64,000 nucleotides of DNA from an uncultured Acetatifactor sp. (GCA_910584865.1 CAJUCE010000005.1:1-64000), one strand, 5' to 3'; numbered from the stretch's first letter, positions 17,044 through 26,083 are shown. Numbers and translations: made by a program. The notes: generated from the letters alone by a model not told the origin.

Positions 17044-17412
17044 TTATTGATAATCCTCGTAGATATCTTCAATCAATTCATGAATTTCCTCTTTGGATAT
17101 ATTTTTGCAGCTGCTCTTGGCCAGAATGACGCGAAGCTCCTTTTTCAGCTCCAGTAAAGTCTGCATTCGATCCACATCCACGGCGATCACGGCCCCCCGC
17201 CTGCGGTCAACCTTTACATAGCCCTCCTGTTTCAGAACAGTATAGGCTTTATTCACCGTATGCATGTTGATGCCGATAGAATCCGCCAGCTGCCGCACAC
17301 TTGGAAGCGCATCCCCCTCCTGGAAACGGGATGTAGCTATCCCCATGATAATCTGATTACATAATTGAAGATATAATGCCTCATCACTGTTAAAATCAAC
17401 CTCAATAATCAT
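17044..17412 (-). CDS. GntR-family (YtrA-type) regulator of clpC
   Basis: A 122-residue repressor-type protein: winged helix at about 10-78 (ALPSVRQLADSIGINMHTVNKAY, split after SVRQL by the recognition turn) and a short C-terminal helical tail without a ligand domain, the mark of the YtrA/YhcF subfamily. It is co-transcribed with clpC and probably controls it together with itself. An imperfect inverted repeat lies over its promoter. The final helix is acidic (EEIHELIEDIYEDYQ). Confidence 0.85.
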   Translation of the reverse strand: MIIEVDFNSDEALYLQLCNQIIMGIATSRFQEGDALPSVRQLADSIGINMHTVNKAYTVLKQEGYVKVDRRRGAVIAVDVDRMQTLLELKKELRVILAKSSCKNISKEEIHELIEDIYEDYQ

Positions 17413-17443
17413 AAATACTCCTCTTCCCCGAGGCTTTTTCGTC

Positions 17444-17492
17444 CCGGTGTGCAGTATAAATCATAAATCAGACACGGAATACTGTCAACCGG
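17444..17492 (-). promoter_or_regulatory. GntR-clpC promoter with a flanking inverted repeat
   Basis: On the minus strand TTGACA (17483-17488), a 17-base spacer and TATGAT (17460-17465). The arms CCGGTGTGCAGTAT (17444-17457) and ATACTGTCAACCGG (17479-17492) match at 11 of 14 positions when one is inverted. One arm covers the -35 box and the other lies just past the -10. YtrA-type regulators are known to bind separated GTATA/TATAC half-sites, so this is a good operator candidate. Confidence 0.65.
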
Positions 17493-17527
17493 AGAAACAA
17501 AAATTTAGAACATTTTTAGAAATTGCA

Positions 17528-17565
17528 TGAAAACAGGGAGTATCCCTGCGGAATATTCCCTGTCT
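17528..17565 (-). terminator. Terminator after the SH3-domain protein
   Basis: On the minus strand ACAGGGAATATTCC pairs with GGGATACTCCCTGT around a 3-base loop with one mismatch, then TTTTC. The stem is strong but the T-run is short. Confidence 0.6.
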
Positions 17566-17579
17566 TCAAACTACCATTC

Positions 17580-19085
17580 TTATTCGTCTTCGTAATTCAT
17601 GAATTCATTTTCAAATTCATCATCATCTGCCAGGAAATTCTTCGGCTGTACTTTCTGGGCAGGCGCCTGTGCGGGTCTTGCCGATCTGGCTCCCTGCTGG
17701 CCGCCCTGTCGGCCCTGCGGATTTCCCATGGGCCTCTGACCGGCGGTGGCTCCTGCCGGACGCTGTGTGGTCACTGCTCCTGCAGGTCTCCCCTGGGGGC
17801 CGCCCATAGGACGCTGGCCCTGGCCGCCTGCAGGTCTCCCCTGAGGATTGCCTCCCGCTCTCTGTCCCGGCGTTGCGGACATGGGACGTTGGCCCTGAAC
17901 GGGTATCCTCTGGCCGGCGGAAGCCCCTGCCGGACGCTGGCCCTGCGTTCCTGCGGGACGCTGACCCTGGGACGCCCCTGTGGGACGCTGGCCCTGAGCC
18001 CCCGTCTGCCTCGGCCTCTGGGATGCACTCTGGGGCCTGACCGGTGCCTTCTCCTCACCTACCGTGGGCATCGTTCTCTGACCGCCCCTGCCCGCCGTGC
18101 TTTTCTTCTTCAAGGTCTCCTTCTCCACCTCATTAAAATATGCGGAGTCCATCATATCCCGGATCTTGAAGACCAGGAAAGCAATGCCTGCCGCTGCCGC
18201 CACCAATGCAAACACCAATATAATAATGATAATTTTCTGACTTTTTACCGTTTTTTCGCTTTCTTCATACAATTCCCTGTTGTTCGTCACACCATCGAAC
18301 AGCTCGTCGATGGGAAAACCTTTTGGCTCCGGAAGCGTATAATCTACCAAAAGCCATGTCCCATCCTGCATCAGGGTGTCATAGGGCTTGGACTCAGGTT
18401 CGGGTTCCGGTTCCGTGGGCTCTTCCGGCGCGGCAGGTTCCTCCGTCAGCGGCGTCAGTTCTTCCGACAGCGTAACATAGTCATAACGGATAAATCCTTC
18501 TATCTGAGATTCCCCGGAGGTAAAACTCACCTGATACCAGTCTCTTCCATCCGCGTCCGTAGCCTTGCCTGTAACGGTGAGAGCCGTCTCTATGGGTACT
18601 TCCTGGAGAATCTGCCCGTCCGAGGAAGCGCTGTCACGGATTTTTCCTGATTCCTGGGACACTGTGGCGCTGACAGGATTCACCGCCGTCACCGCAGGCG
18701 GAGGTGTTTGTTCTCCCCCCTCGCCGCCGGCCTCCCCGCCCTCTGAGGGGGCTGCTGTACCGCTGTCCGACACTTCCACCAGATCTTCCCGGATATATCC
18801 GGTCACATCGCCGCTCTTTACCTGATACCAGGTCTTCCCGTCGGAACCCTGCACCTGACTTAAGACAGGCAGTACGGTCCCGTTCTCGGCGCCCCCCACA
18901 CGATCGCTGGAGGTGCTTGCCTCTTTCCTGAGATTGGCTCCTTTGGGCGATGTCACCTTGGCCTGGGTCTCGGCATGGCTCACCATACCGCTCATGACAA
19001 ATCCACATCCGAATATCCCCAGCCCCAATATAAACGCCGCCATTCCCAGGAGGAATCTGTATCTCATCCCGTTTCGATTTTTCAT
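17580..19085 (-). CDS. SH3-repeat membrane protein with QRP-rich tail
   Basis: A 501-residue protein. A signal-like hydrophobic segment (about 9-32) leads to two bacterial SH3 domains (about 42-105 and 135-210, each with a WYQV strand), a P/E-rich linker, and a membrane segment at about 290-312 (KIIIIILVFALVAAAAGIAF). The cytoplasmic tail of about 170 residues is made of repeated GQRPxG / GRPAGG units, and the last 18 residues are acidic (DDDEFENEFMNYEDE). SH3b domains often bind cell-wall peptides; the repeat tail is of unknown purpose. It is downstream of the zinc-ribbon gene by 14 bases. Confidence 0.75.
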   Translation of the reverse strand: MKNRNGMRYRFLLGMAAFILGLGIFGCGFVMSGMVSHAETQAKVTSPKGANLRKEASTSSDRVGGAENGTVLPVLSQVQGSDGKTWYQVKSGDVTGYIREDLVEVSDSGTAAPSEGGEAGGEGGEQTPPPAVTAVNPVSATVSQESGKIRDSASSDGQILQEVPIETALTVTGKATDADGRDWYQVSFTSGESQIEGFIRYDYVTLSEELTPLTEEPAAPEEPTEPEPEPESKPYDTLMQDGTWLLVDYTLPEPKGFPIDELFDGVTNNRELYEESEKTVKSQKIIIIILVFALVAAAAGIAFLVFKIRDMMDSAYFNEVEKETLKKKSTAGRGGQRTMPTVGEEKAPVRPQSASQRPRQTGAQGQRPTGASQGQRPAGTQGQRPAGASAGQRIPVQGQRPMSATPGQRAGGNPQGRPAGGQGQRPMGGPQGRPAGAVTTQRPAGATAGQRPMGNPQGRQGGQQGARSARPAQAPAQKVQPKNFLADDDEFENEFMNYEDE

Positions 19086-19099
19086 AAGGTCTCCTCTCT

Positions 19100-19552
19100 T
19101 TAATTTTCTCTCGTAAATCTCTTCTGGCCTTCCTCAGATTTCTGTTCCAGACCGAATCCCTGCGTATTTTTATTCATCAGCTCTCTCTGCTTCGCCTCCA
19201 GATTGCGGTGCACCTTGATCTCGCACTCCGGGCAATACTGGCCGGAACGGAGCTGTTTTCCGCACAGCTCACAGCGCAGATACACCTTGGAACCCTCTGA
19301 AATCTCTATCCTGCCGTCTTTCAGCAGACGGCGTATGGTACGCTGCGGTACACCCACCGCTTCCTCGATCTGAGCTGCCGTGGCGCCCTTATGCTCTTCG
19401 ATATAGCCTCTTACCTTTCCGTAGTCGTCATAGTCCACAGCCTGGCAGTCTTCACAATGGTACTCTCCCACACCCTTAAAGACCATCACTCCTCCGCATT
19501 TTTTACAAACACGGGGAATATTATACATATCCAACGCACCCAGCAAGTTCAT
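19100..19552 (-). CDS. Zinc-ribbon / helix-turn-helix protein
   Basis: A 150-residue protein: an N-terminal zinc ribbon (CKKCGG then CEDC), a winged-helix-like segment (AAQIEEAVGVPQRTIRRLL), a second zinc ribbon (CELCGKQL then CPEC) and a charged tail. The architecture resembles YvyF-type proteins found near flagellar genes, but no flagellar gene is here. I chose the ATG after GGAGGTGTGCTT, nine codons inside the longest frame. It is probably a nucleic-acid-binding regulator of unknown target. Confidence 0.7.
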   Translation of the reverse strand: MNLLGALDMYNIPRVCKKCGGVMVFKGVGEYHCEDCQAVDYDDYGKVRGYIEEHKGATAAQIEEAVGVPQRTIRRLLKDGRIEISEGSKVYLRCELCGKQLRSGQYCPECEIKVHRNLEAKQRELMNKNTQGFGLEQKSEEGQKRFTREN

Positions 19553-19615
19553 AAGCACACCTCCGTTCTCCTGCCTCATTATTTCTATCCATCCCCAAAA
19601 GCGTGTATCTCCCTC

Positions 19616-20896
19616 TCACAGGGCCTCGTCAATCGCTTTTCCGATGTCGCGGCGCATATATTTGTTGGCAAAGAATACCCACTCTGTGGCCTCATAGGCA
19701 TTTGCCCTGGCCTCCTGCAGAGTAGAACCGACGGCTGTCACTCCCAGGACACGGCCTCCGTTGGTCACGATATGTCCCGCCCCGTCCTTCTTACTCCCTG
19801 CATGGAAGCAGTAATAGGATTCTTTTCCCTCAAAATTCTCAAGTCCCGTAATCTCAAATCCTTTTTGATATGAAACAGGATACCCCTCTGAGGCAAGCAC
19901 CACACAGACAGCCGCGTTATCTTCAAATTCCAGTTCTATCTCATCCAGCGTGCCGTCGATGCAGGCATCCACCACATCGCAGATATCATTTTTCATTCTG
20001 CACAAAACCACCTGAGCCTCCGGATCCCCGAATCTGGCATTGTACTCCAGTACCTTCGGTCCCTCCGCCGTCAGCATCAGCCCGAAGAAGATAACGCCCT
20101 TGAATTCCCTGCCCTCAGCCGCCATGGCATCCACGGTAGGCTGATAAATATATTTACGGCAGAACGCATCCACTTCCTCCGTATAAAAGGGACTGGGCGA
20201 AAAACAGCCCATACCGCCCGTATTGGGTCCCTCATCTCCGTCATGGGCCCGCTTGTGATCCTGGGCGGATGTCATGGACCTGACGGTCCTGCCGTCCACA
20301 AAGGCCAGCACGGATACTTCCCTGCCGGTGAGAAATTCCTCTACCACCAATACATCCCCGGCGCTGCCAAACTGCTTATCCTGCATGATCTCTCTCACGC
20401 CTGCCCTGGCTTCCTCCAGCGTATTGCAGATGAGAACCCCCTTCCCCAGGGCCAGTCCGTCCGCCTTCAGGACAATGGGCATTTTCGCATGTTCCAGATA
20501 TTCAAGCGCCTTCTTTGGATCATCGAAAGTCTCGTATGCAGCCGTGGGAATCCCGTATTTTTTCATCAAATCCTTGGAAAAAGCCTTGCTTCCCTCCAGG
20601 ATGGCAGCACGTTTCTGTGGCCCGAACACCCGGAAGCCTTCCGCCTTCAGCACATCCACCAAACCGGCCGCCAGCGGGTCATCCGGCGCCACAAATACCA
20701 GATCCACCGCCTTCTTTTTGGCGTATGCGACAATTTTGTCAAATTCCATCACGCCGATGGAAGGCTCGCACTCTGCGATCTGCGCAATCCCCGCATTGCC
20801 GGGGACGCAGTAAATCTTCTCCACCCGCCTGCTTTTCTTCATGCTCACCGCGATGGCGTGCTCCCGCCCGCCTCCGCCTATGATTAATACTTTCAT
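19616..20896 (-). CDS. purD: Phosphoribosylamine-glycine ligase
   Basis: A 426-residue ATP-grasp enzyme that joins glycine to phosphoribosylamine, step two of purine synthesis. It opens with MKVLIIGGGGREHAIA and has GPNTGGMGCFSPSPF and YNARFGDPEAQ, all family signatures. It is last of the purE-purM-purN-purD run, after a 121-base spacer. Confidence 0.97.
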   Translation of the reverse strand: MKVLIIGGGGREHAIAVSMKKSRRVEKIYCVPGNAGIAQIAECEPSIGVMEFDKIVAYAKKKAVDLVFVAPDDPLAAGLVDVLKAEGFRVFGPQKRAAILEGSKAFSKDLMKKYGIPTAAYETFDDPKKALEYLEHAKMPIVLKADGLALGKGVLICNTLEEARAGVREIMQDKQFGSAGDVLVVEEFLTGREVSVLAFVDGRTVRSMTSAQDHKRAHDGDEGPNTGGMGCFSPSPFYTEEVDAFCRKYIYQPTVDAMAAEGREFKGVIFFGLMLTAEGPKVLEYNARFGDPEAQVVLCRMKNDICDVVDACIDGTLDEIELEFEDNAAVCVVLASEGYPVSYQKGFEITGLENFEGKESYYCFHAGSKKDGAGHIVTNGGRVLGVTAVGSTLQEARANAYEATEWVFFANKYMRRDIGKAIDEAL

Positions 20897-21017
20897 GCTG
20901 TCACCTCGTTATTATGTAATCCGGGTCCTCACGCCCGCCCTTTTGTCCTGCAGCCCGCAGACAGCACTTACATCATCTGCGCTTTTCTCCGGCAAAATAC
21001 CCGCCCTTCAAAGCGGT

Positions 21018-21662
21018 TCATGTGTCCCGGCACACTGTATCCAGCCGCACCACACGCTCTCCCTTTACTGCGATTCTGCCGTTGGCGATATCGTCGATAG
21101 CCGCCGGCAGCAGAATCCATTCCGCCTGCTCCATCACTCTTCGCTGCAAAGTCTCCGGGGTATCTCCCTCCCGGACCCTCACCGCCTTCTGTTCTATGAT
21201 GGGACCTTCATCCATGCCTTCGTTGACAAAATGCACCGTGGCCCCCGTCACCTTAACACCTCTCTCCAACACCTTCTCATGCACTCTCAGCCCGTAATAG
21301 CCCACCCCGCAAAAAGACGGGATCAGCGCCGGATGAATATTCACGATCCGATTGGAAAATTCCGCCACCATCCGGGGAGGAATCCGCACCAGAAAACCTG
21401 CCAGAACGATCAGATCCGGCCCAAGCTCGCGCATCTTCGCCGTAAAGGCCTCGTTGAAGGCCTCCCTGTCCGGATACTTCTTCGGAGACATGACAATGCC
21501 CGGAATATGATGAGCTGCCGCGCGCTCCAGCGCTTTGGCGCCGGCATTGTTGCTGATGACCGCTATGATTTCCGCATTGGTGATCCTGCCGCTGCCCAGA
21601 CTGTCTAAAATCGCCTGGAGATTGGTGCCGCCTCCGGATACGCACACTACCATTTTCAGCAT
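21018..21662 (-). CDS. purN: Phosphoribosylglycinamide formyltransferase
   Basis: A 214-residue enzyme that transfers a formyl group from 10-formyl-tetrahydrofolate to GAR. Phosphate loop SGGGTNLQA, the catalytic Asn and His in IVNIHPALIPSF and the Asp in VNEGMDEGPI are all present. The start overlaps the end of purM by 7 bases. Confidence 0.97.
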   Translation of the reverse strand: MLKMVVCVSGGGTNLQAILDSLGSGRITNAEIIAVISNNAGAKALERAAAHHIPGIVMSPKKYPDREAFNEAFTAKMRELGPDLIVLAGFLVRIPPRMVAEFSNRIVNIHPALIPSFCGVGYYGLRVHEKVLERGVKVTGATVHFVNEGMDEGPIIEQKAVRVREGDTPETLQRRVMEQAEWILLPAAIDDIANGRIAVKGERVVRLDTVCRDT

Positions 21663-22681
21663 ATGTCAACTCCCTTTTCTCCCCTGCGGCAATGTCCCAC
21701 CACATAAGGTATCTCTCCTGCCCCGCGGATTGCTTCTATTGTTATATCAACATCTTCGGGCGAAACGGCAAGTACCATCCCCAAACCCATGTTGTAGGTA
21801 TTGTACATCACCTTCTCCTCAATATTCCCCTTCTTCTGCAGAAGCTTAAAGATCGCCGGCACTTCGTAGCTGTCCTTCTTCACCTCCGCCCGGATTCCCT
21901 CCGGCAGCATCCTGGGGATGTTTTCATAGAAGCCGCCGCCCGTGATATGGCTGGCGCCCTTCACGGTTACCCCCGCATCCTTGACGGCCTTCAACGCCTT
22001 TACATATATTTTCGTGGGAGTCAGCAAAGTATCTCCCAAAGTGGCTCCCAATTCTTCATAGTAAGTGTCAAGGCTTTCTCTGGTCATCTCGAAAACCTTG
22101 CGCACCAGCGAGAATCCGTTGGAATGAACGCCCGATGAGGCCATGCCGATGAGCACATCTCCCTCCCGGATTCCTGCGCCGGTAATCAAATCCTTCTCAT
22201 CCGCCACTCCCACCGAAAATCCCGCCAGATCATATTCCTCCTCAGGCATCAGATCCGGATGCTCCGCGGTCTCGCCTCCTACCAGAGCGGCGCCGGCCAT
22301 ACTGCACCCCTGTGCTACCCCCTTGACGATGGCTGCGATTTTCTCCGGAATATTTCTGCCGCAGGCGATATAATCCAGGAAAAATAACGGCTCGCCGCCG
22401 GCACAGGCCACGTCGTTGACACACATGGCCACACAGTCGATTCCCACTGTGTCATGGCGGTCCATCAGAAAGGCCAGTTTCAGCTTGGTTCCCACGCCGT
22501 CTGTCCCGGACAATAACACCGGCTTCTCCATCCCCTTCAGCGCTTCCGCGGAAAATGCGCCTGAAAATCCGCCGATGCCTCCCAGCACCTCCCTGCGGGC
22601 TGTCCCCTTTACATATTCCTTCATCAGCTCCACTGACTTATATCCGGCTTCAATGTCTACTCCTGCTTTTTTATAATCCAT
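21656..22681 (-). CDS. purM: Phosphoribosylformylglycinamidine cyclo-ligase
   Basis: A 341-residue AIR synthetase. It starts MDYKKAGVDIEAGYKSVELM and contains GTDGVGTKLKLA, CVNDVACAGGEPLFFLDYIA in adjacent blocks, and GGETAEHPDLM, the family signatures. Usual length. Overlaps purN and follows purE after 93 bases. Confidence 0.97.
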   Translation of the reverse strand: MDYKKAGVDIEAGYKSVELMKEYVKGTARREVLGGIGGFSGAFSAEALKGMEKPVLLSGTDGVGTKLKLAFLMDRHDTVGIDCVAMCVNDVACAGGEPLFFLDYIACGRNIPEKIAAIVKGVAQGCSMAGAALVGGETAEHPDLMPEEEYDLAGFSVGVADEKDLITGAGIREGDVLIGMASSGVHSNGFSLVRKVFEMTRESLDTYYEELGATLGDTLLTPTKIYVKALKAVKDAGVTVKGASHITGGGFYENIPRMLPEGIRAEVKKDSYEVPAIFKLLQKKGNIEEKVMYNTYNMGLGMVLAVSPEDVDITIEAIRGAGEIPYVVGHCRRGEKGVDIC

Positions 22682-22774
22682 TTTCCGTTCCTATCTGCAC
22701 GCTGCGCCGTGCATTCTTCCGCAAAATTACGAAAGCAGCCGAATCCGCTTTTTTATCCGGCTGTCCCTGTCTTC

Positions 22775-23326
22775 TTATCCCTTTTTCTGACTCTCCAGAT
22801 AGGCTTTATAACCGTCCCGCTGCAGTCTGGCATCCTTTTGCTCCACCTGCTCCTTTAATCCGGCACTGTACTCCTTCAAGCGTTTCAGCAGCTCCCCGTC
22901 CGAGGTTGCCAGAATCTTCGCCGCCAGCAGCGCCGCATTCGCGCCGCCGTTGATCGCTACCGTAGCCACGGGAATTCCGGATGGCATCTGTACAATCGAG
23001 TACAGGGAATCTCTTCCTCCCAGCGAAGCGGTATGCATGGGAATCCCGATTACGGGCATGGGGAAAATCGCCGCGCACATTCCCGGCAGATGGGCTGCCA
23101 TGCCAGCTCCTGCAATGATCACCTTGAATCCCTTTTCCTCCGCCTTCCCGGCATATTCATAAAATACGTCCGGTTCCCTGTGGGCGCTGATAATCGCCAT
23201 CTCATAGGGAACTCCCAGTTCCTCCAGAATATCGGCGGCTTTCGCCATCACCGGCATGTCCGAATCACTGCCCATCACAATGCCGACTTTAGGTACGCTC
23301 TGCTGCATTCTTGTCTCTTCCATCAT
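22775..23326 (-). CDS. purE: N5-carboxyaminoimidazole ribonucleotide mutase
   Basis: A 183-residue class I PurE, converting N5-CAIR to CAIR. It has GIVMGSDSDMPVM, SAHREPD and AGAGMAAHLPGM, the substrate-binding signatures, and a C-terminal extension rich in charged residues. I chose the ATG after AGGAGAATAGA; the longer frame would read through the promoter. First gene of the purine run, with its own promoter. There is no purK in view. Confidence 0.95.
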   Translation of the reverse strand: MMEETRMQQSVPKVGIVMGSDSDMPVMAKAADILEELGVPYEMAIISAHREPDVFYEYAGKAEEKGFKVIIAGAGMAAHLPGMCAAIFPMPVIGIPMHTASLGGRDSLYSIVQMPSGIPVATVAINGGANAALLAAKILATSDGELLKRLKEYSAGLKEQVEQKDARLQRDGYKAYLESQKKG

Positions 23327-23394
23327 TCTATTCTCCTGCTGTTTTACTCTGTCGCCCCTCTTTTTATCCGGCAAATGTCTTAGACCGTAAGTAT

Positions 23395-23423
23395 AGTTTA
23401 CCGGAAGAGGCGCCCGGATGCAA
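23395..23423 (-). promoter_or_regulatory. Promoter of the purine genes
   Basis: On the minus strand TTGCAT, a 17-base spacer and TAAACT, about 70 bases before purE. The -35 box abuts the stop codon of the aminopeptidase gene. I see no purine or PRPP riboswitch in the short leader. Confidence 0.65.
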
Positions 23424-25511
23424 CTATTTTTTTCCAAAAGATATCTCCTCAAAGGCCTTGTTCAGCTCTTCACAGCCCGGCAGGACAAAACGGCCGTCCT
23501 TTATGACGGCAATCTTCGTTCCGTCCTTCCTGACTGCGTTCAGCTCGCCCAGCTCATCGTAGGGAATGGTAATATCCGTATGACAATTATAATATGCCTC
23601 TAGGGGCTTCGTATCCCGCAGATCCGCCACGGCATTGGATCTTGCCACGATTTCCTTCCCGTCCGGATTATACACCTTCACATCCTCCGCATGGGAATAG
23701 CATGTATCGCCCACGGCGAAATGCGGCCCTGTCTTCTCCCCGATGAGAACCGGCAACTTGGCCTCCACGCCCAGCCTTTTTGCAACCACATAGGCCGTGG
23801 TGTTGGTGCCGATGGCAAATTCTCCCAGGGGAAGCGTATCGTGACGGGCCATGATATGTTCCCGGATAAAGGCTTTGTTCTCTTCCTCGGAGTCAAAATT
23901 GCTGCAGGAATAGGAAACCACCATACCGTTTTGAAAAGTGATGGCCAGATCTCGGAATTCCAGTCCCCGCAAAAAGGATCTGGTTACGTGGAGCAGCCCT
24001 TCCGTCCCCTCCAGCACAGGGGAAGTAAACACCTCCCCCACCGGAATATTCACATCCGCCACACAGTTCTCGAATATGGTCTCCTTCTCCGAATCCGCCA
24101 GCTTGTACAAGTTCACCTTCAGATCCGTCCTGTTGTCTCCCGCTCCCTTGATCTCACAGTAATCCGCCGTATCCAGCACATCGATCAGATTCTGCTGTAC
24201 TCTGCGGTAAAGCATATAATCCAGGGTGTTGATCCGAATCGTCTCCCGGAATAATTCCGGAAACACGGGCCCGATCTCCGGCACGGGGAAGGCGATACAG
24301 GTAAAGCTGGTCTCCTCCTCCGGAATATATTCCTGCCGCAATGCGCCGGCCCTGGCCCGGTACTCCACCCAGATTTGTTCCTGCTCTCTGGAAAGCCTGA
24401 AGGCGTAAGGGTTGGGGACCGGCACAAAATCCGCTTCCCCGAAAATCTCCACCACCGCAGGTCCCGCGTAATCCAAAGCCTGTTTCTTCAGATCCTCAAA
24501 CGCGGCACGGCTGGCCTCCAGCTTCCGGTTCACATAATTTTTATCCAAAAATACGGCTGTGTCATCCTTATGGTCATAGTCGAACTGTTTATTCGGAATG
24601 CCGCCGCAGAAACCGTTTCTGCCTGCCCCCTTGTTGTCCAGCGCACTTAATGGCGAACGGACCGCCACTGCCTTAAGACCTATTTTCTCAAAATTCTCCA
24701 CGGCACGGCGCATCATCCGCTCAAAACCTGCCCGGTAGCGCAATGCCACGATTTTCTTCTTCGACAGATCCGTGCCTGTCACCTCAAACCCGATGCGGTA
24801 CCCTTCCGTATAGGTATCAGCCATGGCTGCAATGGTTTCCTCCGGCAGTCCTGCCAGAAACGCCGCCGTCTCCAGCTCATTGCGGCTCACATACTCCCCA
24901 TACCCATAGAGATAGCGCTGATCTGACAGATCACAATGCATCAGCATATGTACCACAAAGCTTTCCTCCGGGCACAGCAGCTCTCCTAGCGTCCTTCTGG
25001 CTGCCATATCCGCATAATCGCTGGCAAACCAGTACAGAATCTTGCGGATCTCCTCCCCTGAGGGCATCTCCTCTGCCCGTCCGTCCGCATGGGTAAATGC
25101 AGTATACACTTCCACGAACAATTCCATACGAATCAGTGTTTCCTCCAGTCTGTCCTCGTAGATAAACGTAATCAGACTGCGCAGCTCCGTATACAGAAAA
25201 GAAAGCAGGCCGCCGAATTCTTCTCCCAGCCGCTCCACTGCGTATGCAGGATTGCCGTAGCTTTCTTTGTAATGCCCGGGAAGGATGTCCGCATACATCT
25301 CCCGGTTCCTTCGGGCCAGCTCTTCCATGGAAGCCTTCTCCAGACCGCCCTGCTCCAGGAAGGAACGCGTCTCGTCCATCATCAGCAGAAAATCGGCGCA
25401 GGAAGTAAAATAGTCCTCCAAAGCAGCGTTTCCGAAATGCTCTTCCGCGATCTTTCGGATCCGCTCCGTCACCAACGCATACCGTTCTTCTAAAATCTCT
25501 CTCTCACTCAC
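23424..25511 (-). CDS. M29-like aminopeptidase
   Basis: A 695-residue soluble protein. The C-terminal third (LGEFAIGTNTTAYVVAKRLG, then KTGPHFAVGDTCYSHAED and YYNCHTDITIPYDEL) looks like the metal-binding core of M29 (AmpS/T) aminopeptidases, while the first 300 residues are helical and unlike classic 400-residue M29 enzymes. I chose a GTG start that has GGGAGG at the right distance and overlaps the stop of the upstream gene (GTGA); an ATG 13 codons further up has no site. Substrate unknown. Family call is by resemblance of the C-terminal half. Confidence 0.7.
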   Translation of the reverse strand: MSEREILEERYALVTERIRKIAEEHFGNAALEDYFTSCADFLLMMDETRSFLEQGGLEKASMEELARRNREMYADILPGHYKESYGNPAYAVERLGEEFGGLLSFLYTELRSLITFIYEDRLEETLIRMELFVEVYTAFTHADGRAEEMPSGEEIRKILYWFASDYADMAARRTLGELLCPEESFVVHMLMHCDLSDQRYLYGYGEYVSRNELETAAFLAGLPEETIAAMADTYTEGYRIGFEVTGTDLSKKKIVALRYRAGFERMMRRAVENFEKIGLKAVAVRSPLSALDNKGAGRNGFCGGIPNKQFDYDHKDDTAVFLDKNYVNRKLEASRAAFEDLKKQALDYAGPAVVEIFGEADFVPVPNPYAFRLSREQEQIWVEYRARAGALRQEYIPEEETSFTCIAFPVPEIGPVFPELFRETIRINTLDYMLYRRVQQNLIDVLDTADYCEIKGAGDNRTDLKVNLYKLADSEKETIFENCVADVNIPVGEVFTSPVLEGTEGLLHVTRSFLRGLEFRDLAITFQNGMVVSYSCSNFDSEEENKAFIREHIMARHDTLPLGEFAIGTNTTAYVVAKRLGVEAKLPVLIGEKTGPHFAVGDTCYSHAEDVKVYNPDGKEIVARSNAVADLRDTKPLEAYYNCHTDITIPYDELGELNAVRKDGTKIAVIKDGRFVLPGCEELNKAFEEISFGKK

Positions 25512-25831
25512 CAGAAATATCCTCCCATATACAATATCAGCCCCAGGCACCCCAGAGACACCATATTCAATAAAATCCCCGCCACCGGGACCCCTTTATA
25601 ATAGTTTTTATTCACTGCCGTCACAATCCCCAGCAGCAATCCGATCAACGAATAGAGAAAAGCCAGCAATCCGGTAAATCCATAGCCTATTGCGACTTCC
25701 CCGCCGCTTCTATAGGAAGCAAACACCGCCGCGCCCATGGCCCCGATGCTGATCAGGCCCAGAATCACCGCCATCCAGGCACGGTTAGACCTTCTCTTGT
25801 CCGTAAAAATATATCCTTTTCTTCTTCCCAT
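25508..25831 (-). CDS. Small membrane protein, DUF6142-like
   Basis: About 107 residues with three membrane segments (AWMAVILGLISIGAMGAAV, GFTGLLAFLYSLIGLLLGIV, VAGILLNMVSLGCLGLILYM) after the leader MGRRKGYIFTDK. I recall this type as DUF6142, common in Lachnospiraceae and of unknown role. A GTG six codons upstream is an alternative start; the GAGGGGAG site is not ideally placed for either. Its stop codon overlaps the GTG start of the aminopeptidase, so the two are translationally coupled. Confidence 0.65.
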   Translation of the reverse strand: MGRRKGYIFTDKRRSNRAWMAVILGLISIGAMGAAVFASYRSGGEVAIGYGFTGLLAFLYSLIGLLLGIVTAVNKNYYKGVPVAGILLNMVSLGCLGLILYMGGYFW

Positions 25832-25882
25832 ATTTAGTCTAAAGGGCACTCCCCTCAGGAAATGCCCGCCAGTCTCTCCTCA

Positions 25883-26035
25883 TTAAAATAAAATCTTAGA
25901 CTTGCCGGCAATCAGTTTTGCTCCGGCGATAATCAACAGAATCCCTGTAACCACTCCCACTACCAGCGTGATGACTCCCACGGCAATATTGGTTGCACCC
26001 GCTCCTTTCATCACCTTGTATATTCTCTCTTCCAT
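25883..26035 (-). CDS. Fifty-residue membrane protein
   Basis: A 50-residue protein starting MEERIYKVMKGAGATNIAVG and ending KLIAGKSKILF, with one long hydrophobic stretch that could span the membrane once or as a tight hairpin. The AAGGGAG site is eight bases before the ATG. It lies between pyrE and the DUF6142-like gene, all in one direction with short gaps. Unknown function. It is easy to miss because of its size. Confidence 0.7.
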   Translation of the reverse strand: MEERIYKVMKGAGATNIAVGVITLVVGVVTGILLIIAGAKLIAGKSKILF

Positions 26036-26083
26036 AGATTCGCTCCCTTCCTGGTCCTTAAAGTCCTGTTTACCGGCCGCGCC

